64,000 nt of DNA, from positions 5,890,001 through 5,954,000 of the forward strand of contig NC_083382.1 in NCBI RefSeq assembly GCF_031755915.1. The letters are read 5' to 3'. The position numbers were made by a program, and so were the translations under genes. Position 1 is the stretch's first letter, and each line of letters begins with the position of its first letter. Under the pieces are notes generated by a model, which was given only the letters and a program-made list of their open reading frames with translations, was not told where the DNA came from and ran no database searches. Source of the stretch: Ziziphus jujuba (taxonomy: Eukaryota > Streptophyta > Magnoliopsida > Rosales > Rhamnaceae). Positions 9,968 through 21,299 of the stretch are shown one piece after another.

Positions 9968-12900
9968 CTACATTGAAAGTTTATTAAAGTATAAATCATC
10001 AACAGCACATTTTTTTCTAAAAAAGCTAATGTCTTCCGGGCCAAATGAAAGATTAGGGTCCTCATTGCTCTTGTATTCAATAAATTTCAAAGCGTAGACG
10101 CCACAATCACCCCTGCAGAATAGCATTAATGAATAACATTAATGAAAACCAACCACGTGTATTTCCACACGTAAACACAATTAAACAGCAGCAATAGAAG
10201 TGGTTTGAAATGACAACACATTCATACCCATTATATTGGCGGGGTGCATCTTTTATCATGGTCATCATGAATGGCCCTAAAGTGGGAAGCACATTCGGAT
10301 TCTTCTCGTAATATCCCCCACCCTTTAATAGGTAAGGCAGCATATACGTAAGGCATTCCGCATTTTTCAACTCTTTATTCTGGACATATTTATTTCCCAT
10401 ATTTGGATCATATAAATCAATATGTCACGCCTTCAAGTCCACATATGCTACCAACCAATGGGCGCCTCCATTGTTGACAGGGATGTACACCTGCAAATTA
10501 GAACATAACCTCATTATCCACAAATTGGGAAACTTAGTCAGAATTTTTTTAAATATATGTAGGGACTTACATAATCACATCTTCGCCACGGCACGCTAGG
10601 TTTGGGTGACTTCCCATGCACATAGCTACGAAGTGTCGAATCACATGAATATGTGCTTCGAGATGCCCCCCATATGGGATAACACCCTTTAATGGATGAT
10701 TGCCAAATAATTAAATAGATACAGTATAAAATGTCATCAATATAACATTAAGCAAAGCAGTAACATCCCATCATCTTACCCAAAATAACACGTCTAATAT
10801 GGCACAGTTGTGGGTGAACATCTTTTCATTCACAAACCGCCTTTTTCGTATGAAATACAAAATAGTGTCAATATCCTGCAAAACCACATTAAAGGAAATA
10901 AATAACAAGTGCGAGGTGATAAATAAAACATCATTCCAAACGTTGGAACACAATGAATTTACATGAAAATAAAGTATATAACTTACATCGGAAGTCAACT
11001 ATCCTTCAGAGGTAAGTAGCTCAGCAAAAAATTCCTTCCCCACTATCATATAAGATGTACACACGGTCGCTTCATTTGATGCCACCCTATACCATTCATC
11101 GAACACCCTCCCCTTCGATGCATCAATATGTCGATTGAGATTAAATTTGACCTTCTTCTTACACGGATCAGTGTAAGGAGAGATGACGTGATGTGACTGG
11201 TGGTAAACTCTATCGAATCGGCTTGTATCACCAACTTTATGTGTCCAATCCTCCACCTCAATCTCAGCTGATTGGTCATGATGTGGACTGTCAACCGAAG
11301 CACTGATATCCCATCCTAAATGCAAAGGCCGATGTGGCACCAAAGCCCAGGAATCCTCCACATAGGGTCCTCTAAGTACGATAGGCTCGAACGGTGTTGC
11401 AAAATCCTCATCCTCCTTCCTACCATTGGAACCGTCTATGGGTGCATCAAATTCTTCGGCTTGCTCTCCAAATGACAGTGCCATAGGGGATGATGGTCGC
11501 ACCGAAGATGACGTTGAATGGGTGTGCATATGATGTTCGGCCTGCAAAACACAATGGTTATTTTGCAGTTCCCAAACCCTAACAACAAATAATTGCTGAA
11601 TTAAAATATATAATTTAATAATGTTAAAATCCTAAAGTATACTAAGTTGTCTAAATGATACCTGATGCTTTTGTTGGTCAATAACAGAACTAAGCATCTT
11701 CCTTAACTATGCCATCTCTTTCTTTAATTCATCAAATTTTTCCTCCAAGCAAGCAAGCTAATCAATATCATTATCCAAAACATAAGTCAATATATATTAG
11801 TACAACATATGAAATACAAATTTGCATGCAAATAACAATTGCATACCCTGAAATTAGCATCTGGAGGGCCACTAGAATGTTCCTCAGCTTTGGATGCATC
11901 CTTAGCGCCAACGGTGGCTATCGGTGCTACAAGTGGTGGTGCATTATACTTCATGTATGTTCACTGCTATTGTTCACCAATAATCCATAGTCTTCTCCTC
12001 ATCGGTAGCATCTAACCTCCAGTGCACAACATACTACATGAAATGAAGAAAGGAAAAAAAAAAGTAAATTTGGAAACTGACATTGGTAATTTAACTTTAA
12101 TGTAGTCATACCATGTAGTCTAAATAAATTTTCCGTACATTGGTATTTGAGGTGAACCAATTATGGACAGCAAAATGGTTTGGTTGACTTGTAGCATGCC
12201 ATCCAAGGATCCTCGAACAACGGGTTTCCCACCGCTCACCAAAATGGTTACCAAAATCAAGGATTGCTTCAAACCCCCACAACTACAAAATATAAATTAT
12301 AGGTTATTAAATATAATTTTTAAGTAAACGCTACATGTATTAAATATATTACCGTACCTGAAACGCCAATGGAAAACCTTTTAGGTCATACGACTATGAT
12401 TTATTCTTTACTACACGTCCTCTATGCTGGACTGCATTGTGGAATGAGTCGATCGTCTCCTTATAGCTCAAAATGCCCCAAGGGTAGGAATTGAATACCT
12501 CGATATCAGCAACCAAATCAATAAATTTTCTATTTATTTGAACCTTCGGATCCATTTCGAGTACACCATGAACTAAGAAATATAGTAACACAATTCTTAC
12601 AGCATCCCAATCATCCACAAAATGTGTACCCTTGAATATTCGTTCCAGTTCAGGATGTTTCAAGTTAGTCCTGTCATCTAGCAACCTCGTGGGGAGCTCC
12701 TTTCCTTTGGAAATTTGCATATCATACATGGAAGGGTACCTACAAAACTTTAAGCCACTAATGAGTACGAATTCCCACTTTGTAAACCGCACTCCAGATC
12801 TGCCGAAGTTAAACTCCAGTACTTCTGGATTGTTGGACATAACTCGTCTACAAAGCAGGTGATGCACTAGATGACCAGAGAACCGAAGGTTCTTCATGTC

Positions 12901-13310
12901 AAGTAAGTGTCCAAAACATGTTCGTCTATACTTTTCCAGCTGCTCACTTATGAGGACATTTGTAATTATTTTGTTCGCTTCTATTCGATTCCCAAATGAA
13001 TGTGCCCTAACTTTAAATATATCGGCATCCTGAAAGATCTGTTCCTTTGGAGCGTCAAAGGGCTGCAAAATGAATTACATAAATGGAACGGACATCAACC
13101 ATTTAATCATACCCTATTTTTCCACCCTAACTTGATAATAATAATTTCCAACCAAATCTTAAGATATATGGGTTCACATTTTTGCTACCTAGTAGTTCGT
13201 CGACGCTTAGAGTCGGGTGCTGATGTGCTACCACCGCGTCTCTTACTTTGCACCTTCTTACCTCCCTTCTTCGATTGAGCTCACAAGTTCCTCTTTGGTT
13301 GCCATTATAA
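9968..13310 (-). pseudogene. DUF1985/Ulp1-like C48 protease gene of a Kaonashi-type MULE, interrupted
   Basis: Read on the - strand, a basic NLS-like segment (about 13275-13190, KKGGKKVQSKRRGG) leads into the DUF1985 domain (12394-13062: FGHLLDMKNLRFSGHLVHHL, LISGLKF). Further exons lie at about 12117-12284 and 11900-12035, with a coiled coil near 11660-11760 and an acidic exon at 10999-11547. The C48 protease follows in pieces: DIDTILYFIRKRRF (10771-10998), an exon near 10600-10690, 10228-10490 and 9968-10112. GGAHWLVAYVDLK gives the catalytic His and HIDLYDPN the Asp. Splicing 10228 to 10112 restores PRQYNGGDCGVYALKF with the catalytic Cys. In-frame stops (TGA at 10425-10427, TAG after KNKS, others near 11900) break it. 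Related proteins resemble SUMO-deconjugating enzymes. The gene converges on the mudrA pseudogene, the arrangement expected of one composite element. Confidence 0.8.
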
Positions 13311-13609
13311 AGTACAACCTACAAATGTACATTGACAACATTAATAAATTTTTATCTATCTTTAACCACATTGTCAACTATGTATATAGATATAAATATC
13401 TGCAATCCTCAATTTCATACGCTCTCTTCCTAAGGATATTGTCTATGCCATCTACAAAACATTTACTGAACATTTACTGTATAGCAGTGTGTTTACTTCT
13501 AACTCTTTCTATCTTCTTCTTCTTCTTTTTTTTTTTTCTTTTTTAGGGATAAAGTGTTTGCATGTTTGCTTCTAGCTAACCATGTACCTAAAATTTTATG
13601 CACCGATCT

Positions 13610-13642
<33 letters not shown>

Positions 13643-14770
13643 GCCTTTAGAAAGTACTAACAATTAACAAGTACTAACTCTGGAAATCTCAACTTCAAAT
13701 CTAATTAATCATAAAGTATTTTTCTCTTGTCTCCAAGTACTGATTTTTAGTAATAAATTACCCTAGCAAAAAGGAAGAAGAAAAAACTTAAAAGAAAAAA
13801 AAGGTCTGAAAAGCAACTAAGATTTCTAATGCTACTATAGTTTAAAGTGGGGTTTTAATAGAGCAACCCACAATTGTGGCCAATTATGATGCTACATGCA
13901 GAAGCATATAAAGTGAAATATTGAAATGACTGGAGAGAAAGTAGTCAATTCACCCAATAAATAAAAACAAGAAAGTGAAGTATAGAGGTGGAAGACTACA
14001 TAGAAGCTACGCAACAGATAGATTGTTATAAGCCAATCAAAAGCAGCCCTTGGACTGTATATATACATATCATATTCATGTTATATTTTATTATTTCTTA
14101 ACATACAATATATGTCTAATAAATGTGCATAGAAAGTTGCAGACTATAATCTGAACGTATAGGTTAAGCTGGACTGCAACATGTCCACCACTTCTATATA
14201 AGTATGTCAACTAATGTAGCTACATCTCTTCCCCATACTGCTTGTGTTTAACCTGATTTGATCATAAAAACTCAGACCTACCAACACCTATATATGCTAT
14301 ACAAATCATTCACTTTATATTTATTTTATCTGTATAATTAGTTTAGGGTCAAGGATTTATCTGTATACAAATCAAAAAAGAAAATAATTAGTTTCTTAAG
14401 GATCAAGTACATTTTTATAAATATTCTTCTTTTCAACCCACAAAAGCAGTTTTCTAGACAGAGTTTGAGTATCATGCACTAGTGAGATAACACCTTTAAC
14501 TTTAGGATTTAAACTTCGATCAGGGTAAAAATCCTTATATCCCTAAGTCTAACAAATATATATATATATATATATATACATATATTATGTTTATTCATTA
14601 CAAACTAACATTATTACAAACTAACATTATTCTTTATCAAATTCATTGATTTCCCTGCCTTCATCCTTTATTTATTTTTCATACTCAGGGATGTCAATGG
14701 AACCCAAAAAAAAAAAAATTAAAAAAATTAAAAAATGACGTGTCGTCTGGGTGTCATTCCTCCCAGACAC
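13311..14770. other. intergenic, microsatellite-bearing
   Basis: AT-rich DNA with CT/TA repeats at 13611-13641, a TA tract near 14560-14580 and the short duplication ACAAACTAACATTATT near 14600-14632. The right end of the 4-13 kb MULE should lie near the start of this stretch, but no matching terminal repeat was found by eye. Confidence 0.4.
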
Positions 14771-15287
14771 CTAAGGTGTTTGGTGAAGAGACTGCAATTC
14801 TTACTACTAGTTCCTTTCTCCCCCTTTCCTTCCAGCATATAGCAGAAGGGAGTATAGAAGTGCCTCTCGATTGTGTGGTTGGTGCTATTGTTGAGCTGGG
14901 TTCGGCCGTTGGCTCCGCTATAGGGGGAGAACTATTGGATGTGCGCTGTGAGGGAAAGAAAGTGAGCATGGAAGAATTAGAGTACATTTATGTCAATAAA
15001 CATCAAAGCTCTTAGAGGCTTCTATGGTTTGTGGGGCGATAATTGGAGGAGCGAATGAAATGGAAATCCAAAGGCTAAAGAAGTATGCTCGGCATCTTGG
15101 GTTGGTGTGTCGGATCGTGAACGACATTCAAGATATCACACTGTCCACCAAAGAATTAGGAAGGACAGCCGGGAAAGATTTGGAAAGCGACAAGGCAACT
15201 TATACCTAGTTCATGGGCATTGAAGAATCTAAGAGGTTCACGCAGAAGCTTGTAGGGCAAGCAATGAAGGAGATTGCTCTCTTTGAT
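14771..15287 (+). pseudogene. GGPP synthase pseudogene A, part 1
   Basis: Homology to geranylgeranyl diphosphate synthase starts abruptly at [10 protein letters not shown], equivalent to residue 170 of the intact gene at 27690. It runs through [33 protein letters not shown] and GRTAGKDLESDKATY to KEIALFD. The first aspartate-rich motif and everything before it are missing. The second motif, DDILD in the intact copy, reads NDIQD, so a Mg-diphosphate ligand is lost. Stops occur after HQSS and after KATYT. The copy is cut at the Asp codon by the Ty3/gypsy element and resumes at 21135. It is about 12.5 kb upstream of the intact gene on the same strand, consistent with tandem duplication. Confidence 0.9.
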
Positions 15288-15605
15288 TGACGTAGGGAGT
15301 CATAAGTGGAATCCCCAAGAAGCAATTCTCAGGTCTTTAACCTATCCAGAAATTAGCTTCGGTCCAATTCCAAATTCTTTCTAATAGAAACAGAAGAAAG
15401 AAAACTCAGATTTTCTAATTTACAAAATAAAGGTATCTCCCTCCTCTTATAGGGAAAGAAACTATTTTATATCAGCTTTTTGTTAATTTTCTTTACCACG
15501 CAAGGTGTAACCCAAAAAGAAAGCCACATCAGCAAAGAAACAACAAAAGACAGCCACATAAGCAGGGAATAAAACAAATAAAACAAAAGAGCCTAAAACT
15601 CATCA
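15288..15605 (-). repeat. 3' LTR (left)
   Basis: Begins TGACGTAGGGAGTC and ends CTAAAACTCATCA on the + strand. It matches 20782-21098 base for base apart from about 23 substitutions. The pol frame ends inside it, at TAG 15593-15595. Confidence 0.9.
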
Positions 15606-18600
15606 TGTTCGCTCCCACTGCGAGAAAGCTCGACCACGAGTGAAGAAGGAGAAGAATAAGCAAGAGCATCTGGTGGATGATAATCAAAGAGGTCTGCAAC
15701 ATTAAAAGTGTTAGAAATCTTTAGATGTGAAGGGAGCTCAATTTGTGGTCAACATTGCTTTAGAATTCGACAGGGACCAATCCTTTTAGCTTGAAGCTTG
15801 TTGTAGGTGCCAGCAGGGAATCGTTCTTTTCGAAGGTGGACCATAACAAGATCACCAACTTCAAAAGTTTTGTGGCAGCGATGAAGATCAATTGCAACCT
15901 TGTAGCAAGCATTGCTGGTGTTCAAATTCCATATGACTCGAGCATGAACTTCCTGAATTCTGTTTGCTAAAGTTTCAACAGCTTTGTGAGGAGGAAAGGG
16001 AGTGGAAGCAAGGTTGATAATAGAAAATGGACTAAATCCTATTGAATGATTAATCATGCTGTTATAGGCAAATTCAACTTGGGCTAAATATGAGTCCCAT
16101 TGTTTTGGAGAGTCACCAGCAAGGCTACGTAGCATAGAGCCTAGGGTACGATTCACAACCTCCATTTGGCCATCTGTTTGCGGGTGATAAGCACTACTAA
16201 ACTGAAGCACGGTATCGAACTTGCGCCATAAGGTTTTCCAAAAATGATTAAGGAACTTGACATCCCTATCAGAGGTAATCGATTTTTGAATACCGTGAAG
16301 TCTCACAATTTCTTGAAAGAATAAGTTGGCCACATAGGAAACATCGACATCTTTCTTGCAAAGGAGAAAATGAGCCATCTTGGAGAACCGATTAACTACA
16401 ACCAAAATGGAATCAACTTTGCGCTGTAAGATAAGGAGCCTGAGGACAAAATCAAGTGAAATATCCTCCCAAATGTTGTTGAGGACAGGTAGGGGAGTGT
16501 AAAGTCTAGTATTTTGCTATTTGCCTTTGGCTATTTGGCAAGTTGCACAATGCTTGACAAATTTAGAGACATCCTGTTTGAGATTAGGCCAAAAATACCT
16601 TTCCTCAAGTAAAGAAATGGTTTTATCTCGGCCTATATGAGCAGCTAAACCACCTCCATGAAGGTCCTTAATTAGCTTAAAGTGAAGAGAAGTTCGAGGA
16701 ATACATAGCTGCAACCCTTTAAAGAGGTAACCGTCGTGAATGTGAAAATCTCCGGCTGCCTCCTGCAAACGACACTTATGCCAAATATTCCTGAAGTCAG
16801 GATCATCGGGGTACTGGTCTTGTAGAGCAAAGAACCCCACAACCTCTAATTGCAACTTATTAAGTAGGTTCACCTTACAGCTGAGAGCATCTGTTACTCG
16901 GTTGTGTTTTCCCGCTTTATGGTGGAATGTATAAGGAAACTTCTAAAGAAATTGGGACCAGCGGATGTGCATCTTGTTGATATGCTTTTGTGAATTGAAA
17001 TGTTGCAAAGCTTGGTGGTCACAATGCAGGACAAACTCCCATTGAACTAAGTAATGCTCCCAATGCTTTAAGGCTCTCACAATGGCGTATAGTTCTTGCT
17101 CGTAGGCAGACCACATTTGTCGTGCTAGGCACAATATCTCACTGAAAAATTCAATAATGCACTGCTCTTGCATAAGGACAACTCCAATGCCCGTGGAAGA
17201 TGCATCCATTTTTACTTCGAAAACCTTATCGAAGTCGGGTAGTGCCAACACAGGAGCTTCAGTAAGGCGTTGCTTCAGAGTTTCAAAACTTTGCTGCTAC
17301 ACAGGTCCCCATTGAAATTTTCCTTTCTTAAGATAGTCTGTTAGTGGTCCTATGATAGAACTGAAGTTTCGAGCAAAACGTCTATAGAAAGTTGCGAGTC
17401 CATGGAAACTACAAACTTTGGTGACTGAGGAGGGTGTCCAATTGCGGATTGCAGCAACCTTGGATGGATCGGCCTTGATTCCATGCTTGCCCACAATAAA
17501 TCCGAGGAAAAGAAGTTCTGAACTCACGAAAGAACATTTCTTGAGGTTTAAAAATAGATTGTTGGCCTTGAGTATCTCGAAAACCTGCTGCACATGGTGA
17601 ATGTGGGCTTCGGTTGAGTGGCTATAAACAAGAATATCGTCGAAGTAGACCACCACATAGATTCCAATAAGAGGCTATAGAATTTGATTCATCAAACACA
17701 TGAAAGTACTCGGTGGGTTACATAACCCGAAGGGCATGACCCGCCACTCATAAAGACCCTAGGGAGTCTTGAATGCTGTCTTCCATTCATCTCTGAGCCT
17801 TATTAGGATTTGATGGTAGCCACTACGAAGATTCAACTTAGAGAACACTTAAGCCCCACTTAATTTATCTAGCATATCTTCCAATCGGGGAATGGGGAAC
17901 CGATACTTTGTAGTTATTTTATTGATAACACGGCTATCAATGCACATCCTCCATTCACCATTCTTTTTTGGGACTATAAGAGCTGGTACGACACAAGGGC
18001 GTAGGCTTTCTCGGATAAGATTCTTCTTCAGCAGGTCCTCAATCATTTGCTGTAGTATTTGGGCTTCCTTTGGTGGCATTCGGTAGTGAGGAAGATTGGG
18101 AAGTTTAGCCCCAGGTAGTAGATCAATGGCATGCTGAATGTCTCTCATGGGAGGTAGAGAATCTGGGAGTTCACTTGGATAGATGTCGAAAAATTCTTCA
18201 AGGAGTTGCTCAATTGGTTGCGAAAGTTGAAGATCTATAGTGGTGTGAATCGAAGCGATAATACTAAAACAGCACTGTGAATGTTTTGCCTAAAGTTCAA
18301 AGTGTTTTCCCGAGATTGCTAGAAGGATTGAACCTCTCTCCGAAGTTGGTTCTGGTGGTACCCCATGTGTAGGTAGAAAAGTAGGGTCATGTTGGGGTTT
18401 AGACGGAAGTAAGACAATTTTCTTCCAGTTCCATTGAAACGAATGAGTGTTTTTCCGACCATCATACATTACCGAGTTATCAAATTGCCAAGGTCGGCCC
18501 AGGAGGATGGGGCATGCATCCATATCCACAACATCGCAAATAACCCCATCAGCATAATGTTTCCTTATGTTGAAATGAACCTTGCATAATTTAGTGACCT

Positions 18601-19422
18601 CAGTTTCAATCCCTTTTTTAATCCAACCCACATTGTAGGGATTTAGGTGGCTCATAGTTGAAAGTTTCAAGGCTTTAACCAAGGGCTTAAGGTTTCTCGG
18701 ATAAGATTCTTCTTCAGCAAGTCCTCAATCATTTGCTGTAGTATCTGGGCTTCCTTTGGTGGCATTCAGTAGTGAGGAAGATTGAGAAGTTTAGCCCCAG
18801 GTAGCAGATCAATGGCATGCTGAATCTCTCTCATAGGAGGTAGAGAATCCGGGAGTTCACTTGGACAGATGTCGGAAAATTCTTCAAGGAGTTGCTGAAT
18901 TGGTTGCGAAAGTTGAAAATCTGCAGTGGTGTGAACTAAAGCGATAATACCAAAATAGCACTATGAATGTTTTGCCTGAAGTTCAAAGTGTTTTCCCAAG
19001 ATTGCTAGAAGGATAGGACCTCTCTCCGAAGCTGGTTCTGGTGGTACCCCATGTGTAAGTAGAAAAGTAGGGTCATGTTAGGGTTTAGACGAAAGTAAAA
19101 CAATTTTCTTCCCGTTCCATTGAAACGAATGAGTGTTCTGCCGACCATCATACATTACCGAGTTATCGAACCGCCAAGGTCGACCTAGGAGGATGTGGCA
19201 TGCATCCATATCCACAACATCGCAAATAACCTCATCAGCATAATGTTTCCCTATGCTGAAATGAACCTTGCATAATTCAATGACCTTAGTTCCAATCCCC
19301 TTTTTAATCCAACCCAACTTGTAGGGATTTGGGTGGCTCATAGTTGGAAGTTTCAAGGCTTTAACCAAGGACTTTGACACAATATGCTCACTTCTCCTGC
19401 TGTCTATAATCACCTCACACAC
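15593..19422 (-). pseudogene. pol of the Ty3/gypsy element (PR-RT-RH-IN), degenerate
   Basis: In - strand order, the protease region (19078-19422) has VIIDSRRSEHIV, where the DSG-type active site is degraded, and LLGRPWRFD. The RT N-terminal part (17849-18148) has [20 protein letters not shown]. The RT palm (17297-17656) has the catalytic VYFDDILVYS. RNase H (16943-17251) has MDASSTGIGVVL. The integrase zinc region (16517-16873) has HIGRDKT and CATCQIAKGK, and the integrase core (15749-16405) has TSDRDVKF and SSAYHPQTDGQMEVVNR. After a TGA the frame continues to SGSEHDEF and stops inside the 3' LTR. The 17999-19371 interval is a 686-bp tandem duplication, so protease and RT-N segments occur twice. 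No continuous polyprotein is possible. Confidence 0.92.
18000..19371 (-). repeat. 686-bp tandem duplication inside pol
   Basis: Two copies lie at about 18000-18685 and 18686-19371. TCTCGGATAAGATTCTTC occurs at 18009 and 18695, and TTAACCAAGG at 18675 and 19361, both exactly 686 apart. The unit spans the end of protease and the start of RT. 686 is not a multiple of three, so the duplication also shifts frame. Confidence 0.9.
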
Positions 19423-19483
19423 CTTCTTATTGACAGTGCATTTAGTATTGAAAATTGGATGTCGTTGAGGTTCTGTGGGGTGC

Positions 19484-20665
19484 TTAAGAGATATTAATAG
19501 CTTCTAGATGATTACAAATGACTGGTTCCCGTTGGTTTTCATCCACCAACTTGGTTTCATCTCCCACGGTGGCAAATTCTTCTCCCGAATCCTCTTGAGT
19601 TTCCACTATGTTAACTTGTTTACGCAATGGGCACTCATTAGACTTGTGACCTTGCTGACCACACTTAAAAGCATTTAAGTGGAAATTTTCAAGCATAAGG
19701 GTTTGAGGACTTGCTAGGTTGGTTCTGAGGCCTACCGGTTTGTTTCATAGAACTGTCAGTAGAGGTGGCCTTTGGTTGTGGAATCTGGGGTGACAGAGGC
19801 TTAGTCTTAGGTGGGTAGAATTCACGCAGAGGTTTCCATTTTACTGGTGTCTTAGCTGTGTGCCTCTCCATTTGTTTTTCAATCTTAAAGGCTAAATTGA
19901 CAGCATCACTAAGATTCCAGACAGGACTAAGCTCTACCTTTCTTGAATTGGAATAACTAACCTAGCCACATATCTAGCAACTAGTTGGCCTTCAGTTTCA
20001 TTCAAGTTCACCCAAGCACTCAATCTATAAAATTCTTCAGTATACTCACTAATAGAGCGGTTACCTTGGTGGCAATGGTGATATTGCTGGTAAAGTATCT
20101 GTTCAAAATCAGCTAGAAGGAATCTAGCCCGTAACATTCGGCATAACCATGACCGAGATTGGATCGGTCCTTTTCCTTATTTCCGTCGATTACTCAAGAC
20201 TTGTTCCCACCAAGCTGAAGCTCCCCCATGGAATTTGAAAGCCACCAAACGAACCTGTTTATCCTCCGGTATGGACATATACTCAAAGAAAGTTTCAACA
20301 GTTTGTACCCAATCAAGAAAATCTTCAATATTCAGAGACCCATCAAATTTTGGAATATCAATTTTAATTCGGTAGTCTGAAGCTTGGTGATCTCGAGCAT
20401 ACCTGTTAGGCATTGTGTGATTGGCTCGACCCACGGCCATTGTTTCCAGCTCATCTTCAGAGTCCGAATCAAGTGAAAATGGCATACGGTTATGCAAATC
20501 TGGGAGTTGACGGCGTTGAGCTTGTGGAATTCGAAGGATAGGAGAGTCTTGGAGATTTGGATCTGCTGGGTGTGTCAATGGAGTGGGTGTTGGTGGCATC
20601 TGGGTCGCTATAGAATGGTCGCCGTAAGGCTCAGGGAGATGAAAACCAGTAGCTCCAGATTTCAA
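19484..20665 (-). pseudogene. gag of the Ty3/gypsy element, degenerate
   Basis: Open pieces at 20177-20665, 19934-20137, 19689-19871 and 19484-19696 together give a plant Ty3/gypsy Gag. There is an N-terminal low-complexity part, the capsid-like region IPKFDGSLNIEDFLDWVQT and VAFKFHGGASAWWEQV, YRLSAWVNLNETEGQLVARY, and a CCHC knuckle FKCGQQGHKSNECPL. Frameshifts and stops separate the pieces. Confidence 0.85.
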
Positions 20666-20767
20666 TGCAAGACCAGAATGTATTGCTGCACAGAGTTTTG
20701 GCCTTCACTAGAATTTCGTTAAAAGCTTTCGCCGGGATTGGCCATGGAAGAGTCCAAGAGGATGACT

Positions 20768-20779
20768 GCTCTGATACCA
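20768..20779 (-). promoter_or_regulatory. tRNA-iMet-type primer-binding site
   Basis: TGGTATCAGAGC on the - strand, two nucleotides inside the 5' LTR, is the usual priming site of plant Ty3/gypsy and Ty1/copia elements. Confidence 0.85.
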
Positions 20780-20781
20780 AT

Positions 20782-21134
20782 TGACGTAGGGAGTCACAGG
20801 TGGAATCACCAAGGAGCAATTCTCAAGTCTTCAACCTGTCCAGAAATTAGGTCCAGTCCAATTCCAAATTCTTTCTAACAGAAATGGAAGAAAGAAAACT
20901 CAAATTTTCTAATTTGCAAAATAAAGGTCTCTGCCTCCTCTTACAGGGAAAGAAGCTATTTTATATCAGCTTTTTGTTAATTTTCTTCACCACGCAGGGT
21001 GTAACCCAAAAAGAAAGCCACATCAGCAAAGAAACAACAAAAGATAGCCATATAAGCAGGGAATAAAACAAATAAAACAAAAGAGCCTAAAACTCATCGT
21101 TTTCAACTATTTATGTATTGTTGCAGCTGCATCA
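20782..21134 (-). repeat. 5' LTR (right), with 36 extra terminal bases
   Basis: Matches the left LTR to 21098, then carries about 36 bases absent from it, ending GCTGCATCA directly against the TTGAT target duplication. Confidence 0.8.
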
Positions 21135-21200
21135 TTGATGCTTCCAAGGCTGCTACTTTCACTTATTGGGTTAATTACCTTTTAACAGAACTAGCATAAT
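21135..21200 (+). pseudogene. GGPP synthase pseudogene A, part 2 (C-terminus)
   Basis: After the retrotransposon the frame resumes with GAT GCT TCC AAG GCT GCT and ends TELA plus TAA at 21198-21200. The end resembles pseudogene B rather than the intact gene. Its 3' flank to about 21400 also matches that of pseudogene B (25868-26110). Confidence 0.85.
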
Positions 21201-21241
21201 AAAATCCTTGTTGTAGTTTTAATTTGTTGGTTTTTTTCTTT

Positions 21242-21266
21242 CCCCCCCCCCCCCCCCCCCCCCCCC
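21242..21266. repeat. C25 homopolymer
   Basis: An uninterrupted run of 25 C in the 3' flank of GGPPS pseudogene A. Its complement is a G25 run able to form quadruplexes. The matching place in the pseudogene B flank is a T-rich tract. Confidence 0.95.
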
Positions 21267-21299
21267 AATTGTGCTGTGGTAGTCTTGCAAACCCATGCT

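Larger units (their letters stand above)
15288..21134 (-). mobile_element. Ty3/gypsy LTR retrotransposon inserted in GGPPS pseudogene A
   Basis: An element of about 5.85 kb transcribed on the - strand, with LTRs at 15288-15605 and 20782-21134. The target duplication TTGAT is at 15283-15287 and 21135-21139, and the GGPPS reading resumes exactly after it. Next to the right (5') LTR is TGGTATCAGAGC, a primer-binding site of the initiator-Met tRNA type. Gag, protease, RT, RNase H and integrase follow in Ty3/gypsy order, all broken by stops and frameshifts. By eye the LTRs differ at about 23 of 317 aligned positions, mostly transitions, so the insertion is not recent. I did not see a clear chromodomain, so the lineage within Ty3/gypsy is left open. 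Confidence 0.95.
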
